A stretch of 64,000 nt of DNA from Massilia aurea (GCF_024753205.1 NZ_JANUGZ010000001.1:62001-126000); one strand, 5' to 3'. Counted from the first letter of the stretch, positions 17,602 through 27,920 are shown. Translations and numbers: made by a program. The notes: a model not told the origin generated them from the sequence alone.

Positions 17602-20600
17602 TTACAGCGAGCGCAGGAACGCCAGCAGCGCCTCGCGTTCAACGGTCGCCAGCTTCTCGAAACGCTTGCGCGCGGCGGCGGCTTCGCCGTCATGCCACAG
17701 GATCGCTTCACTCAGGGTGCGTGCGCGGCCGTCATGCAGGTAGCCGACCTTGCCATCCTTGCCCATCACCTTGTCGCTGTAGCCGATGCCCCACAGCGGC
17801 GCGGTGCGCCACATGCTGCCGGTGGCCTGGCCTTCGACGTAGTTGTCTGCCAGTCCCGGACCCATATCGTGCAGCAGCAGGTCGGTGTATGGCCGGATGG
17901 TCTGGTCGCGCAGTTCGGCGAACTGGTGGTTCGCGCCGGTCTTCATCGACGCCGTGTGGCAGGCCACGCAGCGCATCGTTTCGAACAGCTTCTGGCCCGT
18001 GGCGACCTGGCGCGTGTCGACCCGGTGCTCGTCAAGTGGCGCGACGCCTTTCGGGAAGCCGCTGGCCAGGCTGCGCTGGGCCGGTACGGCCAGCAGGGCC
18101 AGGTAGTTCGAGATCGACTGCAGCTCCGCTTCCGAGATCCCGCGCTGGCGGGGCGCCGTGGCGCATCCGGCCGGGTTGGGGTCGCAACTGAGGCTCGGGT
18201 AGACGGGCGAGGTCACCGCCATGTCGGCCAGCAGCGCCGATGCCGCCTGGTGGCGCAGCGTGGCTTTCGATGCTTTCCAGCCAAAGCGGCCAAGACGCAC
18301 GGCGCCGCTTTCGGGATCGAACACAAAGTTGGCCGTACCGCGCACGCCGTCGCCGTCCGGGCTCGAGCGCACGCGCGTCAGGATGTCGGCTTCAGGGATC
18401 GCCTCCAAGAGGCCGCTGCCGATCATCGGCTGGGCCGCGCGCAGCGAGACGGTTTCCGGCACCGGGCCGTCAAAGGCAATTTTAGGCTTGCGCAGTTCGA
18501 CGTTCGTGCCGTCCGCCAGCTGGACCACGCGGGTGTCAAAGCCCGACACGCGCACGCCGGTGCCCCAGTTCTGCGGGGTGCCGTTGCCCGACACCGCATT
18601 CATCTGCACCGTCGTGCCATAGGTCGGATGTGGCAGCTGCTGGCCTTGCGGACCAACGCGCGCCACGCGCACCGCCATGCCATCGAGGCGCTGGTTGATC
18701 GCCGCCGGAGCCGGGCTGCGGCCATTGCCGACGTGGCACGCGATACAGGCCGACTGATTGAAGCGGCCGCCCTGCAGACCCACGGCCGCTGCATACCGGT
18801 CGTTGCCCGCTTCATTGTGCTCACCGGTGGTGAAGTTGGTGTGCAGCAGGCGCCGGCCTTCGACGAAGCGCTGCATGTTCTGCATGCCGACGTTGTTGTG
18901 CGGCTGCTGGAACATGAACAGGCCATTGTCGCTGTAGTTATACGACACGGAGCCGAGGCCGCCCGACAGCACGTCGTCCGGCAGCGGCACCGAATTCAGG
19001 CGCGGCTGCACGCCGTACCATGGGCGCAGGCCCTGGCCGACGACGTAGCTCCATTCCTGCGAGTAGTAGCGGATGCCGCCCGTATCGCCCAGCGCGCCCA
19101 GTGCTTCGCGCGTGGTGAAGTACGACGGCGAGACTTCGATGATGTCGCCCTTGACGAGCGGCCGGCCCGGCACGCTGCGGCCGGTCTTGAAGCCGTCGCT
19201 GTTGAGCTCACTGTGGCCCGGATAATCCTTGACCAGCAAGGTGCAGCCGCCATTGATGCCGTTGGCGCTGGCCAGCCGGTTGTTCTGCGGATAGGGCGTC
19301 GGCTTGCAGATGGGGACATCGTTATTGACCAGTTCTCCGGGCCGCATCCAGCCGTAGCCGGTCGAATAAGGCTCGTCAAACTGGCGGAAGAACGCGACGC
19401 CGCCCTTGAGGAAGTCGACGGTCGTGTACTGGTTCACAACCAGCATCGGTTGCGTGACACCGGCGACGCGGCTGTTGTCGATGATCTCGACGCCCCAGGT
19501 GCGGTTCTTGTGGTACTGCGGCACGAACGTCAGGTAGTTGCCCGGGCCCTTGTCAACGGGCAGCCCGCTGGCCGGGTCGATCGTGTCGTTCGGGCCGTAG
19601 CCGATCTCGTTCCACTCTTCGCCGCGCTCGCGGCCATGGCGCGCCAGGCCACGGGCGCCGAAGCGCGTCACCAGCGTGCCGTCCGCAAGAGTGAACTGCA
19701 ACGACTCGATCGGCTCGGCCGTACCCGGCAGTGGGCTTAGCGCAGAGCCATTGGCCGGGAAGGCCACGGCCGACGTCGGCGCATCGGGCAGCGTGTTGTC
19801 ACTGCCCGGCGACTTGAACTCGACTTCAAACATCGAGTAGCCGTATTGCGTCGCACGTGCGACACCCTGCAGGCGCAGGTAGCGGGCGCGGAAACCCAGG
19901 TTGAAAAATTCCTCGACGCCACCCTTGCCGGTGCCGACATGGCGCAACTGCGTCCATGTCACGCCGTCGTTCGACGTGAGCACCGTATAGATCTTGCCGT
20001 ACGATTGTTCCCAGGTAAGCTTCATGTAGCCGATTGCGGTGGGCGCGCCAAAATCGAAATGGATCCAGGCGCCGTCCTCGGGCCGGCTCGACCAGCGCGT
20101 GCCGGGCTTGCCGTCGATGGCCATGCCGGCCGCCATGCCGGCGTTCTCCGGCGTCGACGACGTCGCAGCCACCGGCTTGATGGCCACGCCGGGGTGGGTC
20201 AGGTCGATTGGCAGTTCTGGCGCCGGCAGGTCGGGGCTCGGCGTTGGCGCGGCCGGCGTGCCGGTAAAGGCCTGGATTTCGAGGATCGAATAGCCATACT
20301 GGCCGGCGCGCTTGACACCTTGCATGCGCAGGTAGCGGCCCTGGCCATTCAGGCCCGTGAGATCTTCGGTGCCGCCGACGCTGTCGGTGACGCTCTTGAT
20401 CGTGGTCCAGCTGCTGCCGTCCTCGGACACCTGTAACAGATAGGCGCTCGCATGGGCGGCTTCCCAGTCGATCCGCACGCGGGTAATCGTCTGCGTCGCG
20501 CCATAGTCGAGCGTCAGCGATTCATCGTCGGTGAAGCGGCTGCCCCAGCGCGTGGTGTTGTCATGGTCGATCGCCGCCGGGCCATCGAGATCCGGCCGCT

Positions 20601-20832
20601 CGGCCGAGCTGGCCTGGGCCTTGACCGGGGTCAGCGCTGTTTCCGTGCTGGCGAACACGCCGGCCACGGTCCTGAACAGGCTGGCGCTGGCGTTCTGCAT
20701 GACGGCGACGGGCGATTCGGCAGTGCCGCCACCGCAACCCGCTAACAGCAGCGGTAACAGCAGGATGGGTGCGAGCGGCGCGCCGGGCATGCGGATGCGG
20801 CGTGAAGACTGCCCGCAAGGCAGTTGATCCAT
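17602..20832 (-). CDS. Lipoprotein with two discoidin (F5/8 type C) domains and a di-haem oxidoreductase domain
   Basis: The 1076-residue protein starts at ATG 20832 behind AGGAG. It has a lipobox (LLLAGC, about residue 33), a discoidin-like domain near 75-195 (AAIDHDNTTRWGS, YGYSILEIQAF) and a second near 225-345 (TRWSSRPEDGAWIHFDFG, YGYSMFEVEF). The rest resembles the DUF1111-type di-haem oxidoreductases, with c-haem motifs CIACH and CVACH. Such proteins are exported and redox-active. The discoidin domains often bind sugars or surfaces. The combination suggests a cell-surface redox enzyme bound to a polymer. The substrate is unknown and no haem-protein partner is adjacent. Confidence 0.85.
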   Translation of the reverse strand: MDQLPCGQSSRRIRMPGAPLAPILLLPLLLAGCGGGTAESPVAVMQNASASLFRTVAGVFASTETALTPVKAQASSAERPDLDGPAAIDHDNTTRWGSRFTDDESLTLDYGATQTITRVRIDWEAAHASAYLLQVSEDGSSWTTIKSVTDSVGGTEDLTGLNGQGRYLRMQGVKRAGQYGYSILEIQAFTGTPAAPTPSPDLPAPELPIDLTHPGVAIKPVAATSSTPENAGMAAGMAIDGKPGTRWSSRPEDGAWIHFDFGAPTAIGYMKLTWEQSYGKIYTVLTSNDGVTWTQLRHVGTGKGGVEEFFNLGFRARYLRLQGVARATQYGYSMFEVEFKSPGSDNTLPDAPTSAVAFPANGSALSPLPGTAEPIESLQFTLADGTLVTRFGARGLARHGRERGEEWNEIGYGPNDTIDPASGLPVDKGPGNYLTFVPQYHKNRTWGVEIIDNSRVAGVTQPMLVVNQYTTVDFLKGGVAFFRQFDEPYSTGYGWMRPGELVNNDVPICKPTPYPQNNRLASANGINGGCTLLVKDYPGHSELNSDGFKTGRSVPGRPLVKGDIIEVSPSYFTTREALGALGDTGGIRYYSQEWSYVVGQGLRPWYGVQPRLNSVPLPDDVLSGGLGSVSYNYSDNGLFMFQQPHNNVGMQNMQRFVEGRRLLHTNFTTGEHNEAGNDRYAAAVGLQGGRFNQSACIACHVGNGRSPAPAAINQRLDGMAVRVARVGPQGQQLPHPTYGTTVQMNAVSGNGTPQNWGTGVRVSGFDTRVVQLADGTNVELRKPKIAFDGPVPETVSLRAAQPMIGSGLLEAIPEADILTRVRSSPDGDGVRGTANFVFDPESGAVRLGRFGWKASKATLRHQAASALLADMAVTSPVYPSLSCDPNPAGCATAPRQRGISEAELQSISNYLALLAVPAQRSLASGFPKGVAPLDEHRVDTRQVATGQKLFETMRCVACHTASMKTGANHQFAELRDQTIRPYTDLLLHDMGPGLADNYVEGQATGSMWRTAPLWGIGYSDKVMGKDGKVGYLHDGRARTLSEAILWHDGEAAAARKRFEKLATVEREALLAFLRSL

Positions 20833-21138
20833 GGTGAAACTCCTAGGTATGAACGTCGATGGGTGAACTTCAGCACTACTTTCCGCATGCCCCGGTCATG
20901 GATGCCGACCGGGATCGTTATAATTGCTCAAAGGCAATTGTTAACCATAAGGTAACCGACCCGTTGGAGACGTGTCAAGGAATCTGCGCCGATGTGACAC
21001 TTGCAGCCCGTCCATCGGCAATAAATACGCTCCAGGCCCGTCGCATTTCTCCAAAAACCAATCGTGCGCGACCTGCCAATTCGTACAATTGCGAATTAGC
21101 CCGTTCAGATGGGCAACAATTGTGTAAACGGAGAGACG
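20833..21138. other. Divergent intergenic region
   Basis: About 306 bp separate the di-haem oxidoreductase gene from the membrane protein gene. It is less GC-rich than its neighbours. It contains TATAAT at 20919-20924 and the inverted repeat AATTGC-TCAAAG-GCAATT (20922-20939), which may mark promoters in either direction. I see no gene in it. Confidence 0.5.
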
Positions 21139-21828
21139 ATGGGGCGATTATTTTTGTGGGCGAAGACGCGCCCGGCGCAGTGGGCGCTGCTGGCTGCGCT
21201 CGTGGCCTGTTACCCCGTGAGCCTGCTCCTGCCGCTGTCGTGGGGCCGCGAAGCAGGCGTTCTGGAAAACCTGCAGGTTGTCGTATTGCTGAGCGGCTTC
21301 GTGGTGGCGGTCGTCGTGTTCATGCGGCGTCGCCCGGAACGCACGGCGATGCTGGCGCTGTGGGCCGCGCCTGTCTGGTTGCTGCTGGCGGGCCGCGAGC
21401 TCAGCTGGGGCCGCGCCTGGCGCGCCGTGCCTGGGTTCGACGCGGCGGGCAGGGCGCTGCCGCCTGAGCCGCTGTGGTTCCAGCCGCTGGTCTGGCCGGG
21501 CGCCGTGTTGCTCATCGGCTGGCTCGTGTATAGCGCCTGGCATTACCGCATCGATGAGGTGGTGCGCCTGGCGTTCGTGCGCAGCGCGCCCTGGCTGCTG
21601 CTGTTCGTGGCGCTTGGCGCGGCTGTGGGGTCGACCTGCGCCGAGGGGCATATGTCATGCCATATCGATCTCGTCGCGTCGCGTGCTCAGGTCTTCGAAG
21701 AGCTGGTCGAACTGCTGGCCTACGTGGCACTGTGCAGTCTGCAAGCGGTTGTTCTGCGGCACCGGGTGCCGGCCCTGGGTCGACGCCATGAGCACGGCGT
21801 CGATGCTCGCGCAAAACAGGTGCGCTGA
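21139..21828 (+). CDS. Integral membrane protein of unknown function
   Basis: The 229-residue protein has about six hydrophobic segments, an early ENLQVVVLLSGF stretch, and RELSWGRAW in a loop. I do not recognise the family. ATG 21139 with GGAGAG upstream is preferred to the ATG at 21109. It lies before the haem O synthase gene, separated by 144 bp, and may be unrelated to it. Confidence 0.75.
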   Translation: MGRLFLWAKTRPAQWALLAALVACYPVSLLLPLSWGREAGVLENLQVVVLLSGFVVAVVVFMRRRPERTAMLALWAAPVWLLLAGRELSWGRAWRAVPGFDAAGRALPPEPLWFQPLVWPGAVLLIGWLVYSAWHYRIDEVVRLAFVRSAPWLLLFVALGAAVGSTCAEGHMSCHIDLVASRAQVFEELVELLAYVALCSLQAVVLRHRVPALGRRHEHGVDARAKQVR

Positions 21829-21972
21829 CGCCGGTGTTACTGATGGCGCGCGTGTGGCGCGCATGTAGCTCGCTTGGCAAGTAGGACAAATTGCCCGTTG
21901 GTCGCGCCGCCGTTTTCCTCTAGCATGATGGGTTCTGTGAAATGACCACCTGCCTGCAGCGGTCGCCCCATC

Positions 21973-22947
21973 ATGTCGAATTCAAAAGTTGTCGAAATCC
22001 CGCCGGCCGCCCTGGCCATTCCTGATGTCGCTACTGGCGTCGTTATTGGTGCGTCGCCCGCTGGTGGCCTGGCGCAGCGCGCTGGCCAGTACTGGGCGCT
22101 GACCAAGCCGCGCGTGACCCTGTTGACCGTGTTCTGCGCCGTAATCGGCAGCCTGCTGGCAACCGATGGCGCACCCGCCTGGTCCGTGTTGCTCTACAGC
22201 GCTGCCGGTATCTGGCTGCTCGCCGGCGCCGCCTTTGCCGTCAATTGTCTGCTGGAAGCGCAGGTCGATGCGCGCATGACCCGCACGGCGCGCCGGGCCA
22301 CCGCGCGCGGCGACCTGGGGCCAGCCCAGACGGTCGTCTTTTCCCTGGTGCTGGGCGGCGCCGGCGCGGCCTTGCTGTACACGCAGGTCAATCCGCTGAC
22401 GATGTGGCTGACACTGGCCACGTTCGTCGGCTACGCCTTTATCTATACCTTGCTGCTGAAACCGGCCACGCCGCAGAACATCGTGATCGGCGGTTTTGCC
22501 GGCGCCATGCCGCCGGCGCTCGGCTGGGCGGCAGTGGCCAATGGCGTGCCGCTCGAGGTGTGGCTTCTGGTGCTGATCATCTTTCTGTGGACGCCGCCGC
22601 ATTTCTGGGCGCTGGCGATGGCGCGGCGCGACGACTACGCGCGCTCCGGCCTGCCGATGCTGCCGATCACCCACGGTATGGCCCACACGGGCCAGCAGGT
22701 ATGGCGTTACAGCGTGGCGCTGGCAGTCGGTACCGCGCTGCCGTGGGTGGTCGGAATGAGCGGGCTGTTCTATCTGGCGTGCGCATGTGCGCTGAACGCC
22801 GTGTTCCTGCGCCATGGCTGGCTGGTCCACAAGCACTACAGCGACGCGGTCGCGCGCAAGGCATTTGCCTGGTCGATCGTGTATCTGGCGCTGCTGTTCG
22901 CCGCGCTGCTGGCCGACCATTACCTGACCTTGCTATTGGCGGTTTGA
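21973..22947 (+). CDS. ctaB: Protohaem IX farnesyltransferase (haem O synthase)
   Basis: The 324-residue UbiA-type membrane enzyme adds a farnesyl group to haem B, making haem O for terminal oxidases. The prenyl-diphosphate site is [18 protein letters not shown] near residue 90, matching the N-x3-(D/E)-x3-D-x2-M-x-RT pattern of CyoE/CtaB. A second acidic loop ([15 protein letters not shown]) follows near 220. About nine membrane helices are visible. No cytochrome oxidase genes are in the window. The ribosome binding site before the ATG is weak. Confidence 0.93.
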   Translation: MSNSKVVEIPPAALAIPDVATGVVIGASPAGGLAQRAGQYWALTKPRVTLLTVFCAVIGSLLATDGAPAWSVLLYSAAGIWLLAGAAFAVNCLLEAQVDARMTRTARRATARGDLGPAQTVVFSLVLGGAGAALLYTQVNPLTMWLTLATFVGYAFIYTLLLKPATPQNIVIGGFAGAMPPALGWAAVANGVPLEVWLLVLIIFLWTPPHFWALAMARRDDYARSGLPMLPITHGMAHTGQQVWRYSVALAVGTALPWVVGMSGLFYLACACALNAVFLRHGWLVHKHYSDAVARKAFAWSIVYLALLFAALLADHYLTLLLAV

Positions 22948-23006
22948 GCCACGTTGGGTTCGTCATCGAACAGAAGCGGAGAACGCTAACATCTTAAGCT
23001 GTTTCC

Positions 23007-24605
23007 ATGACAGCTCGATACCACTCCGCCCCCACAACGAGGATGCGCAGCAATCCGGCGCCTCTACCCCTTCCAACCTTTCCGGGCGAGCGCCGCAAGA
23101 TCGCGCGCCCCACAACCTTATTGCCCGAGGACGTGCGCGACAGCGCCGACCTGGCCCGTCTGATCGAACAACTTGGCTGTGGCGACGACCTGATCGTCGT
23201 GTCCAACCGCGCACCGTGCGTGCATTCGCAGACGGGTGACGGCGTCAATGCCCAGCGGCCCGCCGGCGGCCTGGTGACGGCGCTCGAAGCCGTCCTGTCC
23301 AAAGAAGGCGGTTGCTGGATCGCCCATGGCAGCGGCACGGCCGACCGCGCCACGGTCGACGCCAACGACCACGTCCTGCCCGAGCATCTGGACGCGCCGT
23401 ACCGGCTGCGCCGCCTGTGGCTCAGCGATGCCGAAGTGGCGGGCTACTACGATGGCCTGGCCAACGAAGCGCTGTGGCCGCTGTGCCACCGCACCGGCGT
23501 CGCGCCGACGTTCCGCCTTGAAGACTGGGCGCATTACGTGGCCGTCAACCGCCGCTTTGCCGACGCCGTGATTGCCGAAGCCGCGAGCGAGCGGCCCGTG
23601 GTGCTGGTGCAGGACTACCACCTGGCGCTGGTGCCGGAGATGGTGCGTGAGCAGCTGCCGGACGCCGTCATCATCCTGTTCTGGCACATTCCGTTTCCGA
23701 CGCCGCAGACCCTGGCCACGTTCCCATGGGCGCAGCAGATGATGGCCGGCTTGCTGGCCAGTACCGTGATGGGCTTGCAAACGCCGGCCGACCTGACGAA
23801 CTTCAGCCTGGCGCGTGCTGCCATCCCTGGCGCCCAGGGGCGCGGCGCGGCGCACGCCGGCGCCTATCCGATTTCGATTGCGTGGCCGGCCAGGAATGAT
23901 GTGGCCACGCCTGGCATCCGTGACGTGGTGGGCAGCCAGTTCGGCATCGCGCCTGGCGTGCGATTGCTGGTCGGTGTCGATCGCATGGATTACACGAAAG
24001 GCCTGAGCGAGCGCCTGCAGGCCTTCGAGCTGCTGCTCGAGCGACGGCCCGACTTGCGCGGGCAAGTAACGCTGCTGCAGATCGGCGCGCCATGCCGTTC
24101 GGCGCTGGCCGCGTACCAAACGATCACGCGCGACGTGGGTGCGCTCACGCAGCGGATCAACGCACGCTTTGGCAGGGATGACTGGCAGCCGGTTGTGCTG
24201 CATGCGAAAAGCGCGGATGCGGCCACCGTCACCGCCTGCTACCGCGCGGCCGACGTGTGCCTGGTCACGAGCCTGCATGACGGGATGAACCTGGTGGCGA
24301 AGGAATTCGTGGCGGCGCGTACCGACCTGCGCGGCGCGCTGGTGCTCAGCAGTGAGGCCGGCGCTGCCGCTGAACTGCACCAGGCGCTGATCGTCGATCC
24401 GCGCGACATCGCCGGCATGGCCCGCGCCATTGAGCGTGCGCTGGACATGCCGCTCGACGAGCAGACCCGGCGCCTGCGCGCAATGCGCGGCGTCGTTAGT
24501 CAATACACGGTGTTCCGCTGGGCGGCGCAGTTGCTGGTGGACGGCATGCGTATTGAGGCGAGCCGCCGCGTCACGCGCAGCCCGGCACACGCTTATTTGC
24601 GTTGA
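23007..24605 (+). CDS. otsA: Alpha,alpha-trehalose-phosphate synthase (GT20)
   Basis: The 532-residue enzyme makes trehalose 6-phosphate from UDP-glucose and glucose 6-phosphate. GT20 marks are VVSNRAP (about 64-70), [53 protein letters not shown] and [14 protein letters not shown]. The N-terminus is about 60 residues longer than in E. coli OtsA; ATG 23043 is an alternative start. No trehalose-6-phosphate phosphatase (otsB) is adjacent. The gene converges on the glycosyltransferase operon, with a hairpin between them. Confidence 0.93.
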   Translation: MTARYHSAPTTRMRSNPAPLPLPTFPGERRKIARPTTLLPEDVRDSADLARLIEQLGCGDDLIVVSNRAPCVHSQTGDGVNAQRPAGGLVTALEAVLSKEGGCWIAHGSGTADRATVDANDHVLPEHLDAPYRLRRLWLSDAEVAGYYDGLANEALWPLCHRTGVAPTFRLEDWAHYVAVNRRFADAVIAEAASERPVVLVQDYHLALVPEMVREQLPDAVIILFWHIPFPTPQTLATFPWAQQMMAGLLASTVMGLQTPADLTNFSLARAAIPGAQGRGAAHAGAYPISIAWPARNDVATPGIRDVVGSQFGIAPGVRLLVGVDRMDYTKGLSERLQAFELLLERRPDLRGQVTLLQIGAPCRSALAAYQTITRDVGALTQRINARFGRDDWQPVVLHAKSADAATVTACYRAADVCLVTSLHDGMNLVAKEFVAARTDLRGALVLSSEAGAAAELHQALIVDPRDIAGMARAIERALDMPLDEQTRRLRAMRGVVSQYTVFRWAAQLLVDGMRIEASRRVTRSPAHAYLR

Positions 24606-24620
24606 TCGGGTAACGATACA

Positions 24621-24651
24621 CCCCTGTCAACACTCAGGTCGTTGACAGGGG
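24621..24651. terminator. Hairpin between convergent otsA and glycosyltransferase genes
   Basis: CCCCTGTCAA (24621-24630) pairs with TTGACAGGGG (24642-24651). It overlaps the last codons of the glycosyltransferase and has no clear T run on either strand, so it is a stem-loop with possible two-way terminator or stabilising function. Confidence 0.5.
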
Positions 24652-25347
24652 CACTTCCATCTCGCAGGTCACGGCCAGAAGCGTGTCGCCGAAGCCACCG
24701 CGCGCCCGCGCATCCAGTCTGGCGCTGGTGAACACGCGCGGCAGCGCGCTCCAGGCAAAGCGGGCGCCCGACAGTTCCAGTGCCCGCACCAGCAGCACGT
24801 CTTCATGACAGGCCACTGCCGCAAAACCCCCGGCCGCCTGGTAGGCCAGCGCGCAGACACCCAGATTCGCCCCGTGGATATGACGGTGATCTTCCCGGTC
24901 ATGGTAGGTACGGGCGAAATGCTCACGCAGCAGTTGCGCCTTGTCCGCGTGGGGTGACCAGTCATCGACCGCCACCGAGCCACAGACGACCTCAGCGCCC
25001 AGCGTGACCTGTACAGCCAGCCATTGTGGCGAGACGCGCGTGTCGGCGTCGGTGAACGCGAGCCAGCGCGCCTCGGCTGCGATCAGGTGCAGGGCGCCCG
25101 CAGCACGGGCGCTGCCGACCTGGCGCGCTGAGATTTCCAGTGCGTCGAGCCGGCAACCGGCCAGCGCGAATGCCGTCTGCCATTCGCGCACGATGGCAGC
25201 CGAGCCGTCGTCGCAGGCATCGAGCACGACACACACCATGACTGGTTCGCCGGCCAGTTGCGGATGCGTCGCTGCCCGCAGGACGGCTTGCAGGCAGGCA
25301 CCGAGGCACGCTTCTTCGTTATGGGCTGGGATGGCGACGCCGATCAT
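24634..25347 (-). CDS. Family 2 glycosyltransferase
   Basis: The 237-residue cytoplasmic GT-A enzyme begins MIGVAIPAHNEEACL and has the nucleotide-sugar metal motif as FTDADTRVSP. GANLGV and CHEDVLL near the end fit the acceptor side. It starts at ATG 25347, overlapping the methyltransferase stop as ATGA. It is the last gene of a four-gene operon with an acyl-CoA-dehydrogenase-like protein, a PIG-L deacetylase and a methyltransferase, so it probably builds the glycoside the others modify. Donor and acceptor are unknown. Confidence 0.85.
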   Translation of the reverse strand: MIGVAIPAHNEEACLGACLQAVLRAATHPQLAGEPVMVCVVLDACDDGSAAIVREWQTAFALAGCRLDALEISARQVGSARAAGALHLIAAEARWLAFTDADTRVSPQWLAVQVTLGAEVVCGSVAVDDWSPHADKAQLLREHFARTYHDREDHRHIHGANLGVCALAYQAAGGFAAVACHEDVLLVRALELSGARFAWSALPRVFTSARLDARARGGFGDTLLAVTCEMEVPLSTT

Positions 25348-25958
25348 GCGCGTTCTCCCTGTATTCCCTGTAGCGGTGCCACCGGGCGCCAGATGTCGAG
25401 CACGAACGCCTCGTCGCGATGGTGTAGCGAGCGGCGCAGGCCGGGCAGCGCGTCGGCGAGATCGTGCACGGTCGCCGTCGGCGTGATGCGGTCGTCGAAG
25501 TCGTGCAGGTAGTGGCACAGCACCAGTTCGCCGTCCGGCGCCAGGTTCGCTGCGGCGCACGCCAGCATCGAGGCGATCGCGTCTTCGTCGAAGTAATACA
25601 GCAGTTCGCTGAGCACGATCAGGTCGAACGTGTCGTCCAGCGGCCAGTCGGCCGGCAGGCGGCGCGTCTCGAAACGGATGCCGCGCGTGGCGGCGTCGGG
25701 GACGCGGCGCCATGCGGCATCCAGCGCACTGGCGGCGCCGTCGCAGGCCTGCAGGGATTCGCAACGTGCGGCCAGCGCCACGCTCATTTCTCCGTTGCCG
25801 CAGCCAGGCTCGAACGCGCTGCGGTAGCTTGGCTTGCCCAGGCCGGCGAGCAGGATCGCGCGTTTGCGCTGTTCGTACCAGGCGCCGCGCACGTCCCACG
25901 GGTCGTCCGATTGGGCGTACAGGGTTTCGAAATGGGCCAGGGGTTGGGCGTCACGCAT
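25344..25958 (-). CDS. SAM-dependent methyltransferase, NodS-like
   Basis: The 204-residue class I methyltransferase starts at ATG 25958. The SAM-binding loop is FEPGCGNGEMSVALA, with DLIVLSELLYYF as the post-motif and GELVLCHYLHDF further on. NodS-type enzymes N-methylate amino sugars, and the PIG-L deacetylase next door would give a free amino group. It overlaps both neighbours by a few bases. An earlier ATG at 26006 lies inside the deacetylase gene and was not chosen. Confidence 0.82.
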   Translation of the reverse strand: MRDAQPLAHFETLYAQSDDPWDVRGAWYEQRKRAILLAGLGKPSYRSAFEPGCGNGEMSVALAARCESLQACDGAASALDAAWRRVPDAATRGIRFETRRLPADWPLDDTFDLIVLSELLYYFDEDAIASMLACAAANLAPDGELVLCHYLHDFDDRITPTATVHDLADALPGLRRSLHHRDEAFVLDIWRPVAPLQGIQGERA

Positions 25959-26724
25959 GGTCGGGAAAGTAGAGTTCAAAAGGATGCAGGACGCGTTCCA
26001 TCGCAAACGCGGGCAGGATGGGCGCTGCGCCGCTGCTGGCGTCGCCCTCGATCTGGCTGTGGAAGCATCCGAGGGCGGCGCGTTTGCGCGCCAGCGCGTC
26101 GTTTGGCACCGGTAATTTGCGCGCCTGGTTCATGGGCATTGCGCCGTCGCCCGGGGCACTCCAGTGCCAGCCCCAGACCGGTGCCTGCAGCACGCGGGCG
26201 CCACGCTGGCGGGCGACGGCGCTGCAGGCCAGCGCCGTCGATTCGTGGTCCGGGTGGCCGTCGAAGCGCCAGGTAGTAATGACGATATCGCCCGGCGCGA
26301 TGATCGCAGCCAGCTGGCGCTCGAGTTCAGGCGCGGCGGCCGTGACGCCGCCGTCCGGAATATGCAGGCGTCGCACGCGGTCGGCGCCGATGCCCAGGTG
26401 GGCCAGGGCGGCATCCGTTTCGTCGGTCCGGGCCTGGCGCAGGCGCTCCGGCGGCCAGGCCGGCGAGCCGGGATGGCTGGCTTCACCATCGGTGACGGCC
26501 ACAATCAGCGGCGCGTCACCGCGCGCGGCGACCAGTTGCAGCAGCGCGCCGCAGGTCAGGATTTCGTCATCGGGATGGGGCGCGACCACGACGACGCGGG
26601 TGCCGGGCGGGATCAGCGCATCCAGCGTGATCTGCGGAACGGCGGCCAGCGCGGCGTCGCGCGCCCAGTCGGCCGCTGCCGGGCCGGTGCCGCCGATGTG
26701 ACGCGAGCGGTTTACAAGGTCCAT
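25951..26724 (-). CDS. PIG-L family N-deacetylase
   Basis: The 257-residue zinc-dependent deacetylase has the PIG-L signature APHPDDEILTCGALL and a later HPDHES metal ligand motif. The family removes acetyl from N-acetylglucosamine-type sugars. The start at ATG 26724 has GGAGG at 7 bp and overlaps the upstream gene by 13 bp. In related bacteria deacetylase and methyltransferase are sometimes one fused protein, which supports a joint pathway here. Confidence 0.87.
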   Translation of the reverse strand: MDLVNRSRHIGGTGPAAADWARDAALAAVPQITLDALIPPGTRVVVVAPHPDDEILTCGALLQLVAARGDAPLIVAVTDGEASHPGSPAWPPERLRQARTDETDAALAHLGIGADRVRRLHIPDGGVTAAAPELERQLAAIIAPGDIVITTWRFDGHPDHESTALACSAVARQRGARVLQAPVWGWHWSAPGDGAMPMNQARKLPVPNDALARKRAALGCFHSQIEGDASSGAAPILPAFAMERVLHPFELYFPDHA

Positions 26725-27737
26725 GGCGCGTCCTCCAGGGCAGCGACCAGCTTGCCGACGGCTTCCAGGTCGCGCTCCGCATGGCTCTGGCGCATGAACA
26801 CCGGCAGGTCCGCATACAGCTGCGCGAGCGACGCATCCTTGCACAGCGGGCCGGCGCCCAGTGCGCGGCCCACCGCATGCAAGACTGTATTGGCGGTCGC
26901 TTCGACGCTCAGGCGTACTGTCATCGCCGTGCGCATGGCATTCGCGCCTGGTGCGCTGTCGATGGTTGCTGCAGCTTCGCGGATCAGCGCGGCGCAGCCT
27001 TGTAGTGCAACCGAGACTTCGCCGAGTTGCGCCATGCGATGGGGATCGCTGCGCTCGGCCAGCCGTTCCCGCAGCGCATCGGCCAGACGTGTCGCGGCGC
27101 CAAACCAGCATGCAGCCACGCCTGCGCCGCCTTGCCAGAAACCAGCCCGTTCAACATAAAAGCCCGGACCAGCCAGCGGCGTCGCCTCGACATCATCGAA
27201 CCAGACGTCGACGCTCGCCGTGGCACGCATGCCCACTGCGTTCCAACCGTGGTCGGTGACGCGCACGCCAGGCTGGCGCAGGTCGACCGCCGCCAGCATC
27301 GGGGCGCCAGCGTCATCCCAGCAACTGACCACCGCATGCGTGACGCCATGCGCCCCCGAGCACCAGGCCTTGCGGCCACGCAGAATATAGCGATCATCGA
27401 CGGCCAGCAGGGCCAGACGTGCATCCGGCGGCTCCGCACACCAGGTGCCCCAGGTGGCCTGTGGGGCGTTGGCCAGTGCGTGCGCCTGGGCTTCGTGCAG
27501 GATGGCCACCGCATCCGTGTGGCCTTCGAACACCTTCGCCAGGGGCAGGTCATGCGCGCCAACAGCGGCGAGTGCCTGCCAGCGGGCGAGCGTCGCACCG
27601 TGACCGGGTAGCGGAAGGCGTGCATGGCCAGCGCGCACGAGTTCGCCCAGCGCCTCGGTCGTGGACAGTCCAGCGAGGCTCACAAACGCGCTGTGCAGCG
27701 TAGTAAGTGGAGGTGTGACTGAAGGGGCAATCTGCAT
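26712..27737 (-). CDS. Acyl-CoA-dehydrogenase-like flavoprotein
   Basis: The 341-residue protein has the acyl-CoA dehydrogenase layout: a helical N-terminal part, a beta-domain with GRKAWCSGAHGVTHAVV and a helical C-terminal part. It is shorter than typical members (about 380-400) and I cannot place the catalytic glutamate. It is the first gene of the operon with PIG-L, methyltransferase and glycosyltransferase genes. A role in fatty-acid breakdown is unlikely in this setting; it may oxidise an acyl or amino-sugar intermediate. Confidence 0.75.
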   Translation of the reverse strand: MQIAPSVTPPLTTLHSAFVSLAGLSTTEALGELVRAGHARLPLPGHGATLARWQALAAVGAHDLPLAKVFEGHTDAVAILHEAQAHALANAPQATWGTWCAEPPDARLALLAVDDRYILRGRKAWCSGAHGVTHAVVSCWDDAGAPMLAAVDLRQPGVRVTDHGWNAVGMRATASVDVWFDDVEATPLAGPGFYVERAGFWQGGAGVAACWFGAATRLADALRERLAERSDPHRMAQLGEVSVALQGCAALIREAAATIDSAPGANAMRTAMTVRLSVEATANTVLHAVGRALGAGPLCKDASLAQLYADLPVFMRQSHAERDLEAVGKLVAALEDAPWTL

Positions 27738-27920
27738 GGCATCGACGTGTTTTTATTGCAACGATTCGATGCTAGCAGGCGTCCATGCATTCCGCCTGTA
27801 CGCCATTTCACACTGGAAAGAAGTAGGCAATGTGAGCGGGTCATGGGTATCCGGCACTCGTGCTTTGCGTAATGATGCTGCTACACTCCCGCCATCTTCC
27901 CCTCCACGGACAGCGTTGCA

